From Flavobacteriales bacterium CG18_big_fil_WC_8_21_14_2_50_32_9 (GTDB taxonomy: Bacteria > Bacteroidota > Bacteroidia > Flavobacteriales_E > Vicingaceae), in NCBI GenBank assembly GCA_002770955.1, contig PCUH01000211.1, positions 1 to 5,607 of the forward strand: a stretch of 5,607 bases of DNA, written 5' to 3'. The notes below the pieces were generated by a model. The model was given only the letters and a program-made list of their open reading frames with translations, did no database searches and was not told the DNA's origin. Made by a program: the position numbers and the translations under genes. Shown piece by piece: positions 1 to 5,607 of this stretch (the first letter of the stretch is position 1; each line of letters starts with the position of its first letter).

Positions 1-1
1 A

Positions 2-1042
2 AAAAAATTGGAATACCAAACTGGACTAACGCCCTACAATCCAAAAGTAGATTACGATTACTTAAACGGCTCTCCAATTGGTGCGGGCAATCAAACTGAT
101 TTTGCGGTTACGCAATCTTTCGACTTTCCAACGGCATACAGCAAGAAAAAACAACTTTCTAATGAACAAATTGAGCAGGCAGACTTTCAAATCATTGCGA
201 CCCGTCAAAATGTGCTTTTGGAAGCTAAACTCATTTGTATTGAATTGGTTTACAGAAACAAATTTCAAACTGAGTTAACCAAAAGAAAGCAAAGCACAGA
301 AAAATGGCTCAATGCGTTTAAAATAAAGTTAGACAAAGGAGAAGGAAATGTTTTGGATGTGAACAAGGCTAAACTGCAACTCATAGAAATCAATGCTACG
401 TTTCAGGAAAATTTATCTACCATCCATCAATTGAATCAGAAATTAACAGAATTGAATGGTGGAATTGTTCTTGGATTTACAGACACTATTTATTCGCCAT
501 TGCCATCTATTCCTACTTTTGATTCGTTGGAAGCCGAAATTGAAGCAAATGACCCTGTTCGCAAATATTTGGAGCAAGAAAAGGTGATTGGACAAAAAGA
601 GTTGGCGTTAAGTAAAGCTATGTCCTTGCCCAAATTTGAAACAGGTTATCATTATCAGGCAATCTTGGGACAAAGATTTAACGGCATCCACTTTGGGCTT
701 ACTATTCCTCTTTGGGAAAATAAAAACAAAGTAAAAGCTCAACAAGCCAATTTAGCATTTAATGATTTCAACCTACAAGACCACCTTAATGAACATTATT
801 ATGACATCAAACAGAAATATGAAAAGCAAAGCAATCTGAAAATCACATTGACTGAATACAAAACCTTATTTGCTTCCATAAATAATGTAGAACTTTTGGG
901 TAAGTCACTTTCATTAGGTCAAATTTCGACCATTGAATACTTTATGGAAATGACTTATTACTATGACGCACTTAACAATTATTTGAAAACGGAAAAAGAA
1001 TACAACAAAATAGTAGCAGAATTATATAAATATCAATTATAA
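2..1042 (+). CDS. TolC-family outer-membrane efflux protein, C-terminal part (5' end off window)
   Basis: This is the outer-membrane channel subunit of a tripartite efflux system; an RND metal-efflux (CusC/CzcC-like) role is inferred from general resemblance. The frame is open to the left edge, so the TTG at 8 is an internal Leu and not a start; about 346 codons are present, against roughly 400-450 for the family. Counting from the codon at 8, two TolC repeats are visible. In the first, beta-barrel-like residues 13-42 (VDYDYLN, DFAVTQSFDFP) lead into a long Gln/Glu/Lys-rich coiled coil (45-150) containing KLDKGEGNVLDVNKAKLQL, the typical 'G.....D...A...L' pattern. In the second, strands at 208-236 (PKFETGYHYQ, GIHFGLTIPLW) lead into a coil at 240-335 with LGQISTIEYFMEMTYYYDA. 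It ends naturally in TAA. The signal peptide and N-terminal region are outside. No adaptor or RND pump gene follows, so any partners must lie upstream. Confidence 0.9.
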   Translation, partial: KKLEYQTGLTPYNPKVDYDYLNGSPIGAGNQTDFAVTQSFDFPTAYSKKKQLSNEQIEQADFQIIATRQNVLLEAKLICIELVYRNKFQTELTKRKQSTEKWLNAFKIKLDKGEGNVLDVNKAKLQLIEINATFQENLSTIHQLNQKLTELNGGIVLGFTDTIYSPLPSIPTFDSLEAEIEANDPVRKYLEQEKVIGQKELALSKAMSLPKFETGYHYQAILGQRFNGIHFGLTIPLWENKNKVKAQQANLAFNDFNLQDHLNEHYYDIKQKYEKQSNLKITLTEYKTLFASINNVELLGKSLSLGQISTIEYFMEMTYYYDALNNYLKTEKEYNKIVAELYKYQL

Positions 1043-1168
1043 ACCCTGCCAAAAAACAATTATCCTAATACCAATTTGGGATAAATCCGCATGAATAAAC
1101 ACTGAAAATAAAAGTTTTGTTAGGTGCTTTTGTATTCAATTTAATATTTCCATCGCTATGTATGCCTT

Positions 1169-1444
1169 TTATGCTGCACTATTGGAAGCATGAATATTAT
1201 TTATTTCAATATTAATCTCTACACCTTTATTAGTTGCAGATTTAATTTCAATATTTCCTCCAATCAATTTAATTCTATTTTTTAAACTTGATAAACCTAG
1301 ACCTGTTTTATGATTGATTTTATCTTCATCAAACCCAATTCCGTTGTCAATAGTATTTATAAATAAACTATTGTTTTTTTGATTAAGAAAAATATTTAAC
1401 TCAGTAGCTTTAGAGTGTTTAATAGTGTTATTGATAATATTTTT
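1169..1444 (-). pseudogene. Relic of a sensor histidine kinase: C-terminal HATPase domain only
   Basis: Reading the minus strand from 1444 to the TAA at 1169-1171 gives 91 uninterrupted residues that match the ATPase domain of a two-component sensor kinase (NarL/DegS-like, HisKA_3 group). Boxes appear in the right order and spacing: N box NIINNTIKHSKAT (residues 2-14), G1 box DNGIGFDED (33-41), G2 box GLGLSSLKNRIKLIGG (48-63), then a final beta segment IEIKSATNKGVEINIEI and a natural stop. There is no ATG, and an in-frame TGA lies at 1451-1453, three codons upstream. The dimerisation helix with the phospho-accepting His, and any sensor region, are absent. Similarity ends where a dispersed repeat (1441-1500) begins, so the gene was probably cut by repeat insertion or rearrangement. 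The motifs are undamaged, suggesting recent loss. It cannot work as a kinase as it stands. The motif reading is direct; the subfamily is inferred. Confidence 0.8.
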
Positions 1445-1500
1445 CGTGCCTCAAAAATTTCAGGAATGAGGCTGTAGGTTGGTTCGTGCTTTTAGTTTGT
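1441..1500. repeat. Dispersed repeat B, copy 1
   Basis: This 60 bp segment has a second copy at 2287-2348 in the same orientation. By eye, about 56 of 62 aligned columns are identical, with four substitutions and two single-base indels. Both copies share TCAAAAATTTCAGGAATGA and end in GTGCTTTTAGTTTGT; similarity stops sharply on both sides (1500/2348 on the right, about 1438/2284 on the left). The left edge overlaps the point where the histidine-kinase relic breaks off. It carries an AGGAATGA half-site related to the CGTCATTCCT palindromes next to it. The function is unknown; it is probably a short non-autonomous repeat of a genome-wide family. Confidence 0.8.
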
Positions 1501-1517
1501 GATGCTCTTTCTCTGTG

Positions 1518-1564
1518 CGTCATTCCTCTTTCTTTCACGTCATTCCTGCGTAAGCAGGAATCTT
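1518..1564. repeat. CGTCATTCCT palindromic repeat (half-site plus full hairpin)
   Basis: CGTCATTCCT occurs twice exactly 20 bp apart (1518-1527 and 1538-1547). The second is part of a perfect 8 bp inverted repeat, ATTCCTGC (1542-1549), loop GTAA, GCAGGAAT (1554-1561), followed by CTT. The pattern GTCATTCCTGC...GCAGGAATC resembles palindromic intergenic repeats known in many Bacteroidota and other genomes. A degenerate copy is at 2199-2223. No T-tract follows on the plus strand, so a terminator role is unlikely in that direction. Confidence 0.75.
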
Positions 1565-1579
1565 TATAAATATTAATCA

Positions 1580-1594
1580 CTCGCTACAAGCGAG
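1580..1594. repeat. Short hairpin upstream of the membrane-protein gene
   Basis: CTCGCT (1580-1585), loop ACA, AGCGAG (1589-1594) form a perfect 6 bp inverted repeat just after the CGTCATTCC palindrome and about 35 bp before the promoter-like site. It could be an operator half-pair or part of the repeat cluster; nothing in the sequence decides between these. Confidence 0.4.
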
Positions 1595-1628
1595 CAATTG
1601 AGTGAACGAACGAAAATTAACTAATTCG

Positions 1629-1657
1629 ATTGAAATTCAGTTAATTTATTATTTTTA
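1629..1657 (+). promoter_or_regulatory. Putative Bacteroidota-type promoter for the 1687 gene
   Basis: A TTG at 1630-1632 is followed, after 17 bp, by TATTTTTA at 1650-1657, matching seven of eight positions of the TAnnTTTG (-7) element used by the Bacteroidota primary sigma factor. The -33 element and spacing are weaker evidence. The start codon lies about 30 bp downstream. No Shine-Dalgarno sequence precedes the ATG, as is normal in this phylum. In AT-rich DNA such matches arise by chance fairly often. Confidence 0.45.
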
Positions 1658-1686
1658 CGGTTGAAAAACACCAAACATCTCAACCA

Positions 1687-2184
1687 ATGGAAAATAAAAC
1701 TATGAAATTAACACCAAATGGATTTATAAAAATATTGTCCATGATACATTTAGCACTTTTAATCGGACTTATCGTCTTCTTAATAATTGCTTATACTCAA
1801 AATAAAGAATGGCAGTTAAATTTGAATGACACAGGTGACATATTCTTTTTTATTGTTCCTATTTTAGCTATTGGAGGAATTTTAGCTGGAAATTTTCTAT
1901 ACGACAAACAAATTAATGCCTTATCTACTAAAAATAGTTTAAGACAAAAACTAGCTGGTTTTCAGACTGCTTCTATAATGAAATATGCCCTTGTAGAAGG
2001 ACCTGCTCTTTTAGCCATTGTTTCCTCCATGAATAGTGGAAATCTTTTCTACGTCATTATAGCTGTCGCTTTAGTTGTTTATTTCTATTTCCAAAAACCA
2101 ACAAAAGAAAAAATTGAAAGCCATCTAAAATTAAACTCCGAGCTGAAAATGCAATTCAACAATGCTGACCAAGCTATTGATTAA
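1687..2184 (+). CDS. Small four-helix membrane protein of unknown function
   Basis: This is a complete 165-residue protein. Hydrophobic stretches at about 13-36 (IKILSMIHLALLIGLIVFLI), 51-71 (DIFFFIVPILAIGGILAGNF), 94-114 (TASIMKYALVEGPALLAIV) and 118-136 (GNLFYVIIAVALVVYFYF) predict four membrane helices. They are followed by a charged, probably cytoplasmic tail (KPTKEKIESHLKLNSELKMQF). A basic loop (DKQINALSTKNSLRQKL, about 73-89) separates helices 2 and 3. There is no cleavable signal peptide and no catalytic motif. It resembles small hypothetical membrane proteins common in Flavobacteriia, notably the EGPAL motif in helix 3, but I cannot name the family. The ATG at 1687 is taken as start; ATG at 1702 (MKLTP), preceded by an A-rich stretch, is equally plausible. 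It stands alone, flanked by two direct copies of repeat B, and converges with icmF. Confidence 0.85.
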   Translation: MENKTMKLTPNGFIKILSMIHLALLIGLIVFLIIAYTQNKEWQLNLNDTGDIFFFIVPILAIGGILAGNFLYDKQINALSTKNSLRQKLAGFQTASIMKYALVEGPALLAIVSSMNSGNLFYVIIAVALVVYFYFQKPTKEKIESHLKLNSELKMQFNNADQAID

Positions 2185-2193
2185 GCTTTTTTT
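2171..2193 (+). terminator. Weak candidate terminator of the membrane-protein gene
   Basis: AAGCT (2171-2175) and AGCTT (2184-2188) can pair around an 8-base loop and run straight into a seven-T tract (2187-2193). The stem is only 5 bp and overlaps the stop codon, so this is a marginal intrinsic terminator; the T-tract is its best feature. Confidence 0.3.
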
Positions 2194-2198
2194 CTTAC

Positions 2199-2317
2199 CG
2201 TCATTCGTGGAGGCAGAAATCTTATTATTCTATAAGTTAAAAACCAACTAGAAGCTTTTTGCAACAAAAAAGATTCCTGACAATTTTTTTCGTACCTCAA
2301 AAATTTCAGGAATGACG
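2199..2317. repeat. 119 bp composite element with 8 bp terminal inverted repeats
   Basis: CGTCATTC (2199-2206) is the exact reverse complement of GAATGACG (2310-2317). Inside, a degenerate GGCAGAAATCTT arm (2212-2223) faces an AAGATTCCTGA arm (2270-2280), and ATTCCTGA (2273-2280) pairs perfectly with TCAGGAAT (2306-2313). The nested inverted organisation resembles a miniature non-autonomous element or paired REP-like units. No target-site duplication is obvious and no coding capacity exists. It overlaps the left part of repeat B copy 2. Confidence 0.55.
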
Positions 2318-2348
2318 TTGTAGGGTTGGTTGGGTGCTTTTAGTTTGT
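2287..2348. repeat. Dispersed repeat B, copy 2
   Basis: Direct-oriented partner of 1441-1500, starting about 846 bp downstream of it. The two copies bracket the 165-residue membrane-protein gene and its promoter. This copy includes the GAATGACG end of the 2199-2317 composite, whereas copy 1 has the changed form GAATGAGG and no matching left arm. Confidence 0.8.
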
Positions 2349-2358
2349 TATTATAAAC

Positions 2359-2380
2359 AAGCGTAGTAAAGACTACGCTT
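2359..2380. repeat. Perfect 9 bp hairpin
   Basis: AAGCGTAGT (2359-2367), loop AAAG, ACTACGCTT (2372-2380). It is the strongest uninterrupted stem in the window. It lacks a following T-tract on the plus strand, so it is more likely one of the spacer repeats than an efficient intrinsic terminator. Confidence 0.6.
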
Positions 2381-2594
2381 AGTTAAACAAAACACACCTC
2401 GTTGTTGTAATCTCGCTGCTATCGCATCTTCGAACAATAGCTGCTCCTCTCATCCCGATAACTATCGTAATAATCAAAACTCGGAGTTTTAAAAATAAAA
2501 GATTCATCACTTCATTTTTCTATCCCTCATACTTCGGGATGAAAAATTTTGTTCAGAATGACAGTTCTAATTGGCATGGTGCGTTGGAAAATAG

Positions 2595-2614
2595 ATCCCG
2601 ATTTATATCGGGAT
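2595..2614 (-). terminator. icmF: Hairpin downstream of icmF, possible terminator
   Basis: ATCCCGAT (2595-2602), loop TTAT, ATCGGGAT (2607-2614) is a perfect 8 bp inverted repeat about 45 bp beyond the icmF stop. Read on the minus strand it is followed by CTATTTT, a weak U-rich tail. ATCCCGA/TCGGGAT palindromes recur nearby in degraded form (2454-2467, 2522-2540), so it may be a repeat that also helps stop transcription. Confidence 0.4.
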
Positions 2615-2627
2615 AAGCGATTCGCAC

Positions 2628-2647
2628 AATTCCGATATTTCGGAATT
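2628..2647. repeat. Perfect 8 bp hairpin just after the icmF stop codon
   Basis: AATTCCGA (2628-2635), loop TATT, TCGGAATT (2640-2647), ending 10 bp before the icmF stop codon. On the minus strand no U-tract follows, so alone it is a poor intrinsic terminator. It may protect the 3' end of the icmF transcript. Confidence 0.5.
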
Positions 2648-2657
2648 AGCTCTCTGC

Positions 2658-5607
2658 TTACATATTCCTCCTATACTGCCCACCCACCATAAACAAGCTA
2701 TCGGTGATTTGCCCTAGGCTGCAATATTTGGTGGCTTCCATTAGTACTTCAAAAATATTTTGATTTTTAATGGCTGCTTCTTGTAAGTTGGCTAATTGCT
2801 CGGCTACCACATTTGCATTGCCTTTGTGTAGCTCATTTAACATGCCTATTTGGTATTGCTTTTCTGTTTCGGTAGCTCGTATTACTTCTTTAGGCAATAC
2901 GGTTGGAGAACCTTTGGAACTTAAAAAAGTATTTACACCAATAATAGGAAATTTACCATTGTGTTTCAAAGTTTCGTAATACAAGCTTTCTTCTTGTATT
3001 TTTCCTCTTTGGTACATGGTTTCCATTGCTCCTAACACACCACCACGCTCATTAATTCTGTCAAATTCTGTTAAAACAGCTTCTTCTACTAAATCGGTTA
3101 GTTCTTCAATAATAAAAGCTCCTTGCAACGGATTTTCATTTTTCGCTAAACCTAACTCTCTGTTGATAATCAACTGAATCGCCATGGCTCTACGCACACT
3201 TTCTTCTGTTGGTGTGGTAATCGCTTCATCATAAGCATTGGTGTGTAACGAATTACAGTTATCATAAATCGCATACAACGCTTGTAAGGTTGTTCTAATG
3301 TCATTAAAATCTATTTCCTGAGCATGCAAACTTCTACCACTGGTTTGAATGTGGTATTTCAACATTTGAGCTCTAGGGTTAGCTGCATACTTCTTAGCTA
3401 ACGCTTTTGCCCAAATTCTTCTGGAAACTCTACCTATTACAGCATATTCTGGGTCAATTCCATTGCTAAAAAAGAACGATAAGTTAGGACCAAAAGCATT
3501 GATGTCCATTCCTCTACTCAAGTAATACTCTACATAAGTGAATCCATTAGCAAGTGTAAGAGCAAGTTGCGTAATAGGATTTGCACCTGCTTCGGCAATG
3601 TGATACCCCGAAATAGAAACCGAATAGAAGTTTCTTACACCTTCTTTAATAAAATATTCTTGTACATCGCCCATCAAACGTAAGGCAAATTCTGTAGAGA
3701 AAATACAGGTGTTTTGTGCTTGGTCTTCTTTTAAAATATCAGCTTGTACTGTTCCTCTAACTATTGTTAATGTTTCTTTTTTAATTTTTGAATATACATC
3801 AGCAGGAAGCACTTGGTCGCCTGTAACACCTAACAACATTAATCCTAAGCCATCATTTCCTTCTGGCAATTCTCCTTGATAAGCAGGGCGTTTAGTTCCT
3901 TTTTTCTTGTAAATGGCTGCAATTTTAGCTTCTATTTCTTTCACTAAGCCATTTTCTTTGATATATTTCTCACAGTTTTGGTCGATAGCAGCATTCATAA
4001 AAAAACCTAACATCATTGGAGCAGGACCATTAATAGTCATGCTCACAGATGTCATAGCGTGCGACAAATCAAAACCCGAATAGAGTTTCTTTAAATCATC
4101 TAAACAACAAATAGAAACACCTGAATTGCCAATTTTACCATAAATATCGGGACGAATGTTCGGGTCATTTCCATAAAGCGTAACTGAATCGAAAGCCGTT
4201 GAGAGTCGTTTAGCAGGCATACCTTTACTTACGTAATGAAAACGCTTGTTGGTTCTTTCTGGACCACCCTCTCCAGCAAACATTCTGGTTGGGTCTTCTC
4301 CTTCACGTTTAAATGGAAATAAGCCCGAAGTATAAGGAAATTCTCCCGGAACATTTTCTTGTAAGCTCCAACGCAACACATCTCCCCAACCTTTGTATTT
4401 TGGCAACACAACTTTCGGTATTTGAAGGTGCGACAAGCTTTCGGTATGCGTTTCAAGAGTAAGTTCTTTATCTCTAACATTGAATTTAAAAATCGGATTT
4501 TTATATTGTTGAACTTTACTTTCCCAATTTTCAATAATTAACCAATTGCGAGGGTCTAAGTCGAGTTTAATTTTATCAAAAGTGGCTTGTAAAACCTTTT
4601 TAACGTCAGCTTCCTTGGTTTCAATTGTTGCTATTGTTTTATTTATGGCAAAAAGCTTATTGGCAATTTCAACTTGTTCGTCCACCCATTTATCGTAAGC
4701 TCTGTTATTCTCAGCAATTTCGGATAAATAACGGTTTCTACTTGGAGGGATAATGAAAATTTTCTCAGACATTTCGTTGGAAACCTCAAAAGTTGAATTT
4801 AAATCAGAATCAGTTTTTGTTATTATTTTATTGATAATAACCTTGTAAATTGTGTTCATTCCTGGGTCATTGAATTGCGAAGCAATGGTTCCATAAACAG
4901 GAATTTCATTATCTTCAACATCAAACAGGTTATGATTTCTACGGTATTGTTTTTTTACATCTCGCAACGCATCTAAAGAGCCTCTTTTGTCATATTTATT
5001 GAGAGCAACCACATCAGCAAAATCGAGCATATCAATTTTTTCTAATTGAGTGGCAGCACCAAATTCAGGTGTCATCACATACAATGAAACATCGGAATAA
5101 TCCATAATTTCAGTATCAGATTGCCCAATACCTGAAGTTTCTAATATAATTAAATCGTATTGAGCGGCTTTCAAAACCTGAATGGCTTCAGCAACGTGCT
5201 TACTCAATGCCAAATTGCTCTGACGAGTAGCCAACGAACGCATATAAACCCTTTCGTTTTTAATGGCATTCATTCTAATTCTATCGCCAAGCAATGCTCC
5301 GCCAGTTTTTCGTTTTGATGGATCAACAGAAACTATGGCTATGGTTTTGTCTTTAAAATCAATTAAAAATCGTCTTACCAATTCATCTACTAAAGATGAT
5401 TTTCCTGCTCCTCCTGTTCCCGTTATTCCCAATACAGGAGAAGCCCCTAATGGAATTGATGAAAATGCTTTTTTAAAATCATCATGTCTGTTCTCAGCTA
5501 ATGAGATAAGCCTAGCTATCGTTGGCACATCTTTCTTTTGAAGTCGTGTCTCAACTCCCTCCCCTTCAGGGAGAGTTGGGGTGGGGCTATCACACTTTTG
5601 CACCATG
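2658..5607 (-). CDS. icmF: Isobutyryl-CoA mutase fused to its G-protein chaperone (IcmF), N-terminus off window
   Basis: IcmF interconverts isobutyryl-CoA and n-butyryl-CoA using adenosylcobalamin; its internal GTPase assists cofactor loading. Numbering from the ATG at 5604-5606, the MeaB-like GTPase (about 55-265) has a P-loop GTGGAGKS (63-70), VDPS (94-97), ETSGIGQSDTE (156-166) and NKYD (203-206). A helical linker follows (about 275-395), then the mutase barrel (about 400-982) with FPYTSGLFPFKREGEDPTR (423-441), QADILKEDQAQNT (621-633) and SGYHIAEAGAN (666-676). Phe430 and Gln631 occupy the positions of the substrate-reading Tyr and Arg of methylmalonyl-CoA mutase, which favours the isobutyryl enzyme. 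The N-terminal B12-binding domain (DxHxxG, about 140 residues) is missing only because the window ends; MVQKCD looks like the tail of that domain, so the ATG is probably internal. Residues 7-19 are encoded by a palindromic repeat. The C-terminus (GQYRRNM) is complete. Confidence 0.93.
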   Translation of the reverse strand, partial: MVQKCDSPTPTLPEGEGVETRLQKKDVPTIARLISLAENRHDDFKKAFSSIPLGASPVLGITGTGGAGKSSLVDELVRRFLIDFKDKTIAIVSVDPSKRKTGGALLGDRIRMNAIKNERVYMRSLATRQSNLALSKHVAEAIQVLKAAQYDLIILETSGIGQSDTEIMDYSDVSLYVMTPEFGAATQLEKIDMLDFADVVALNKYDKRGSLDALRDVKKQYRRNHNLFDVEDNEIPVYGTIASQFNDPGMNTIYKVIINKIITKTDSDLNSTFEVSNEMSEKIFIIPPSRNRYLSEIAENNRAYDKWVDEQVEIANKLFAINKTIATIETKEADVKKVLQATFDKIKLDLDPRNWLIIENWESKVQQYKNPIFKFNVRDKELTLETHTESLSHLQIPKVVLPKYKGWGDVLRWSLQENVPGEFPYTSGLFPFKREGEDPTRMFAGEGGPERTNKRFHYVSKGMPAKRLSTAFDSVTLYGNDPNIRPDIYGKIGNSGVSICCLDDLKKLYSGFDLSHAMTSVSMTINGPAPMMLGFFMNAAIDQNCEKYIKENGLVKEIEAKIAAIYKKKGTKRPAYQGELPEGNDGLGLMLLGVTGDQVLPADVYSKIKKETLTIVRGTVQADILKEDQAQNTCIFSTEFALRLMGDVQEYFIKEGVRNFYSVSISGYHIAEAGANPITQLALTLANGFTYVEYYLSRGMDINAFGPNLSFFFSNGIDPEYAVIGRVSRRIWAKALAKKYAANPRAQMLKYHIQTSGRSLHAQEIDFNDIRTTLQALYAIYDNCNSLHTNAYDEAITTPTEESVRRAMAIQLIINRELGLAKNENPLQGAFIIEELTDLVEEAVLTEFDRINERGGVLGAMETMYQRGKIQEESLYYETLKHNGKFPIIGVNTFLSSKGSPTVLPKEVIRATETEKQYQIGMLNELHKGNANVVAEQLANLQEAAIKNQNIFEVLMEATKYCSLGQITDSLFMVGGQYRRNM
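5546..5588 (-). repeat. Palindromic repeat translated in frame within icmF
   Basis: On the minus strand this reads AGCCCCACCCCAACTCTCCC and continues through GAAGGGGAGGGAGTTGAGAC. It is G/C-rich and unlike the surrounding AT-rich gene. CAAC (5552-5555) pairs with GTTG (5575-5578), and TCCCT (5556-5560) with AGGGA (5568-5572), leaving a two-base bulge. From general knowledge, CCCCACCCCAACTCTCCC...GGGGAGGG is a recurrent intergenic palindrome in diverse genomes, giving peptides such as PTPNPSPKGEG when translated. Here it encodes SPTPTLPEGEGVE without breaking the frame. Confidence 0.7.

Larger units (their letters stand above)
2185..2657. other. Noncoding convergent spacer packed with palindromic repeats
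   Basis: This 473 bp stretch between two convergent genes has no credible coding region on either strand. It is filled with short inverted repeats: the 2199-2317 composite, repeat B copy 2, hairpins at 2359-2380, 2476-2490, 2522-2540, 2595-2614 and 2628-2647, a degenerate CCCGATAACTATCG palindrome at 2454-2467, and an isolated GAATGAC half-site near 2556. Part of 2381-2450 (CTCGTTGTTGTAATCTCGC and following) is less AT-rich and matches none of these; I see no gene in it. Confidence 0.7.

Noticed and set aside
8..10. TTG as a start codon for the TolC-family protein
   Set aside because: The frame is open upstream to the window edge and the protein already begins inside the mature TolC fold, without a signal peptide or N-terminal region. 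It is an internal Leu codon.
1111..1134. Possible third, partial copy of repeat B (GGTGCTTTT with similar bases before it)
   Set aside because: Only nine consecutive bases match and the flanks agree only loosely; too weak to separate from chance in AT-rich DNA.
1518..1564. Start of a CRISPR-like array
   Set aside because: The CGTCATTCCT units are only 20 bp apart start to start, number two, and have no spacer structure; palindromic intergenic repeats explain them.
2381..2460. Possible RNA gene or coding relic in the less AT-rich part of the spacer
   Set aside because: No cloverleaf, no persuasive fold and no recognisable peptide on either strand; left undescribed within the spacer entry.
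4229..4534. Alternative minus-strand frame inside icmF (101 codons)
   Set aside because: It overlaps the icmF mutase region in another frame, has a composition unlike a real protein, and has no independent support.
5263..5541. Open frame on the plus strand opposite icmF (92 codons)
   Set aside because: It is antisense to the well-conserved GTPase domain of icmF and shows no recognisable protein features; a shadow of the real gene.
5604..5606. ATG as the true start of icmF, giving a protein lacking the B12-binding domain
   Set aside because: It lies one base from the window edge and the residues after it (VQKCD) resemble the end of the B12-binding domain in this family, so the frame most likely continues outside. 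A split gene cannot be fully excluded without the flanking sequence.

Overview
The window is AT-rich. Its proteins, a promoter-like site of the Bacteroidota type, the lack of Shine-Dalgarno sites and its palindromic spacer repeats all suggest a Bacteroidota genome, most likely of the Flavobacteriia. No IS transposase, CRISPR array, tRNA or rRNA was seen. Two well-supported protein families sit at the two edges and both run off the window. Between them is a gene-poor stretch of about 1.6 kb holding one small membrane protein, one broken gene and many short repeats.

Layout: (1) 2-1042, plus strand: the C-terminal part of a TolC-family outer-membrane efflux protein, probably of a CusC/CzcC-like RND system, with its 5' end outside the window. 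(2) 1043-1686: spacer. It contains a previously hidden minus-strand relic (1169-1444) of a sensor histidine kinase ATPase domain with no start codon. The relic breaks off at a dispersed 60-62 bp repeat (1441-1500), which is followed by CGTCATTCC-type palindromes. (3) 1687-2184, plus strand: an intact 165-residue protein with four predicted membrane segments, of unknown function, with a plausible TTG/TAnnTTT-type promoter. (4) 2185-2657: a noncoding convergent spacer containing a second copy of the 62 bp repeat, a 119 bp composite bounded by 8 bp inverted ends, and at least four further hairpins. (5) 2658-5607, minus strand: most of IcmF, the fused adenosylcobalamin-dependent isobutyryl-CoA mutase with its built-in G-protein chaperone. 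Its N-terminal B12-binding domain lies beyond the right edge.

The genes do not form one pathway: TolC exports metals or drugs, IcmF rearranges acyl-CoA carbon skeletons, and the membrane protein is an orphan. The theme that links the window is colonisation by short palindromic repeats. They fill both spacers, flank the orphan membrane gene, mark the breakpoint of the kinase relic and, most strikingly, appear to have entered the icmF reading frame. There a repeat reading S-P-T-P-T-L-P-E-G-E-G is translated in the linker between the B12-binding and GTPase domains. No obviously new defence or mobile system was found. The in-frame repeat in icmF and the repeat-bounded kinase relic are the observations most worth following up.
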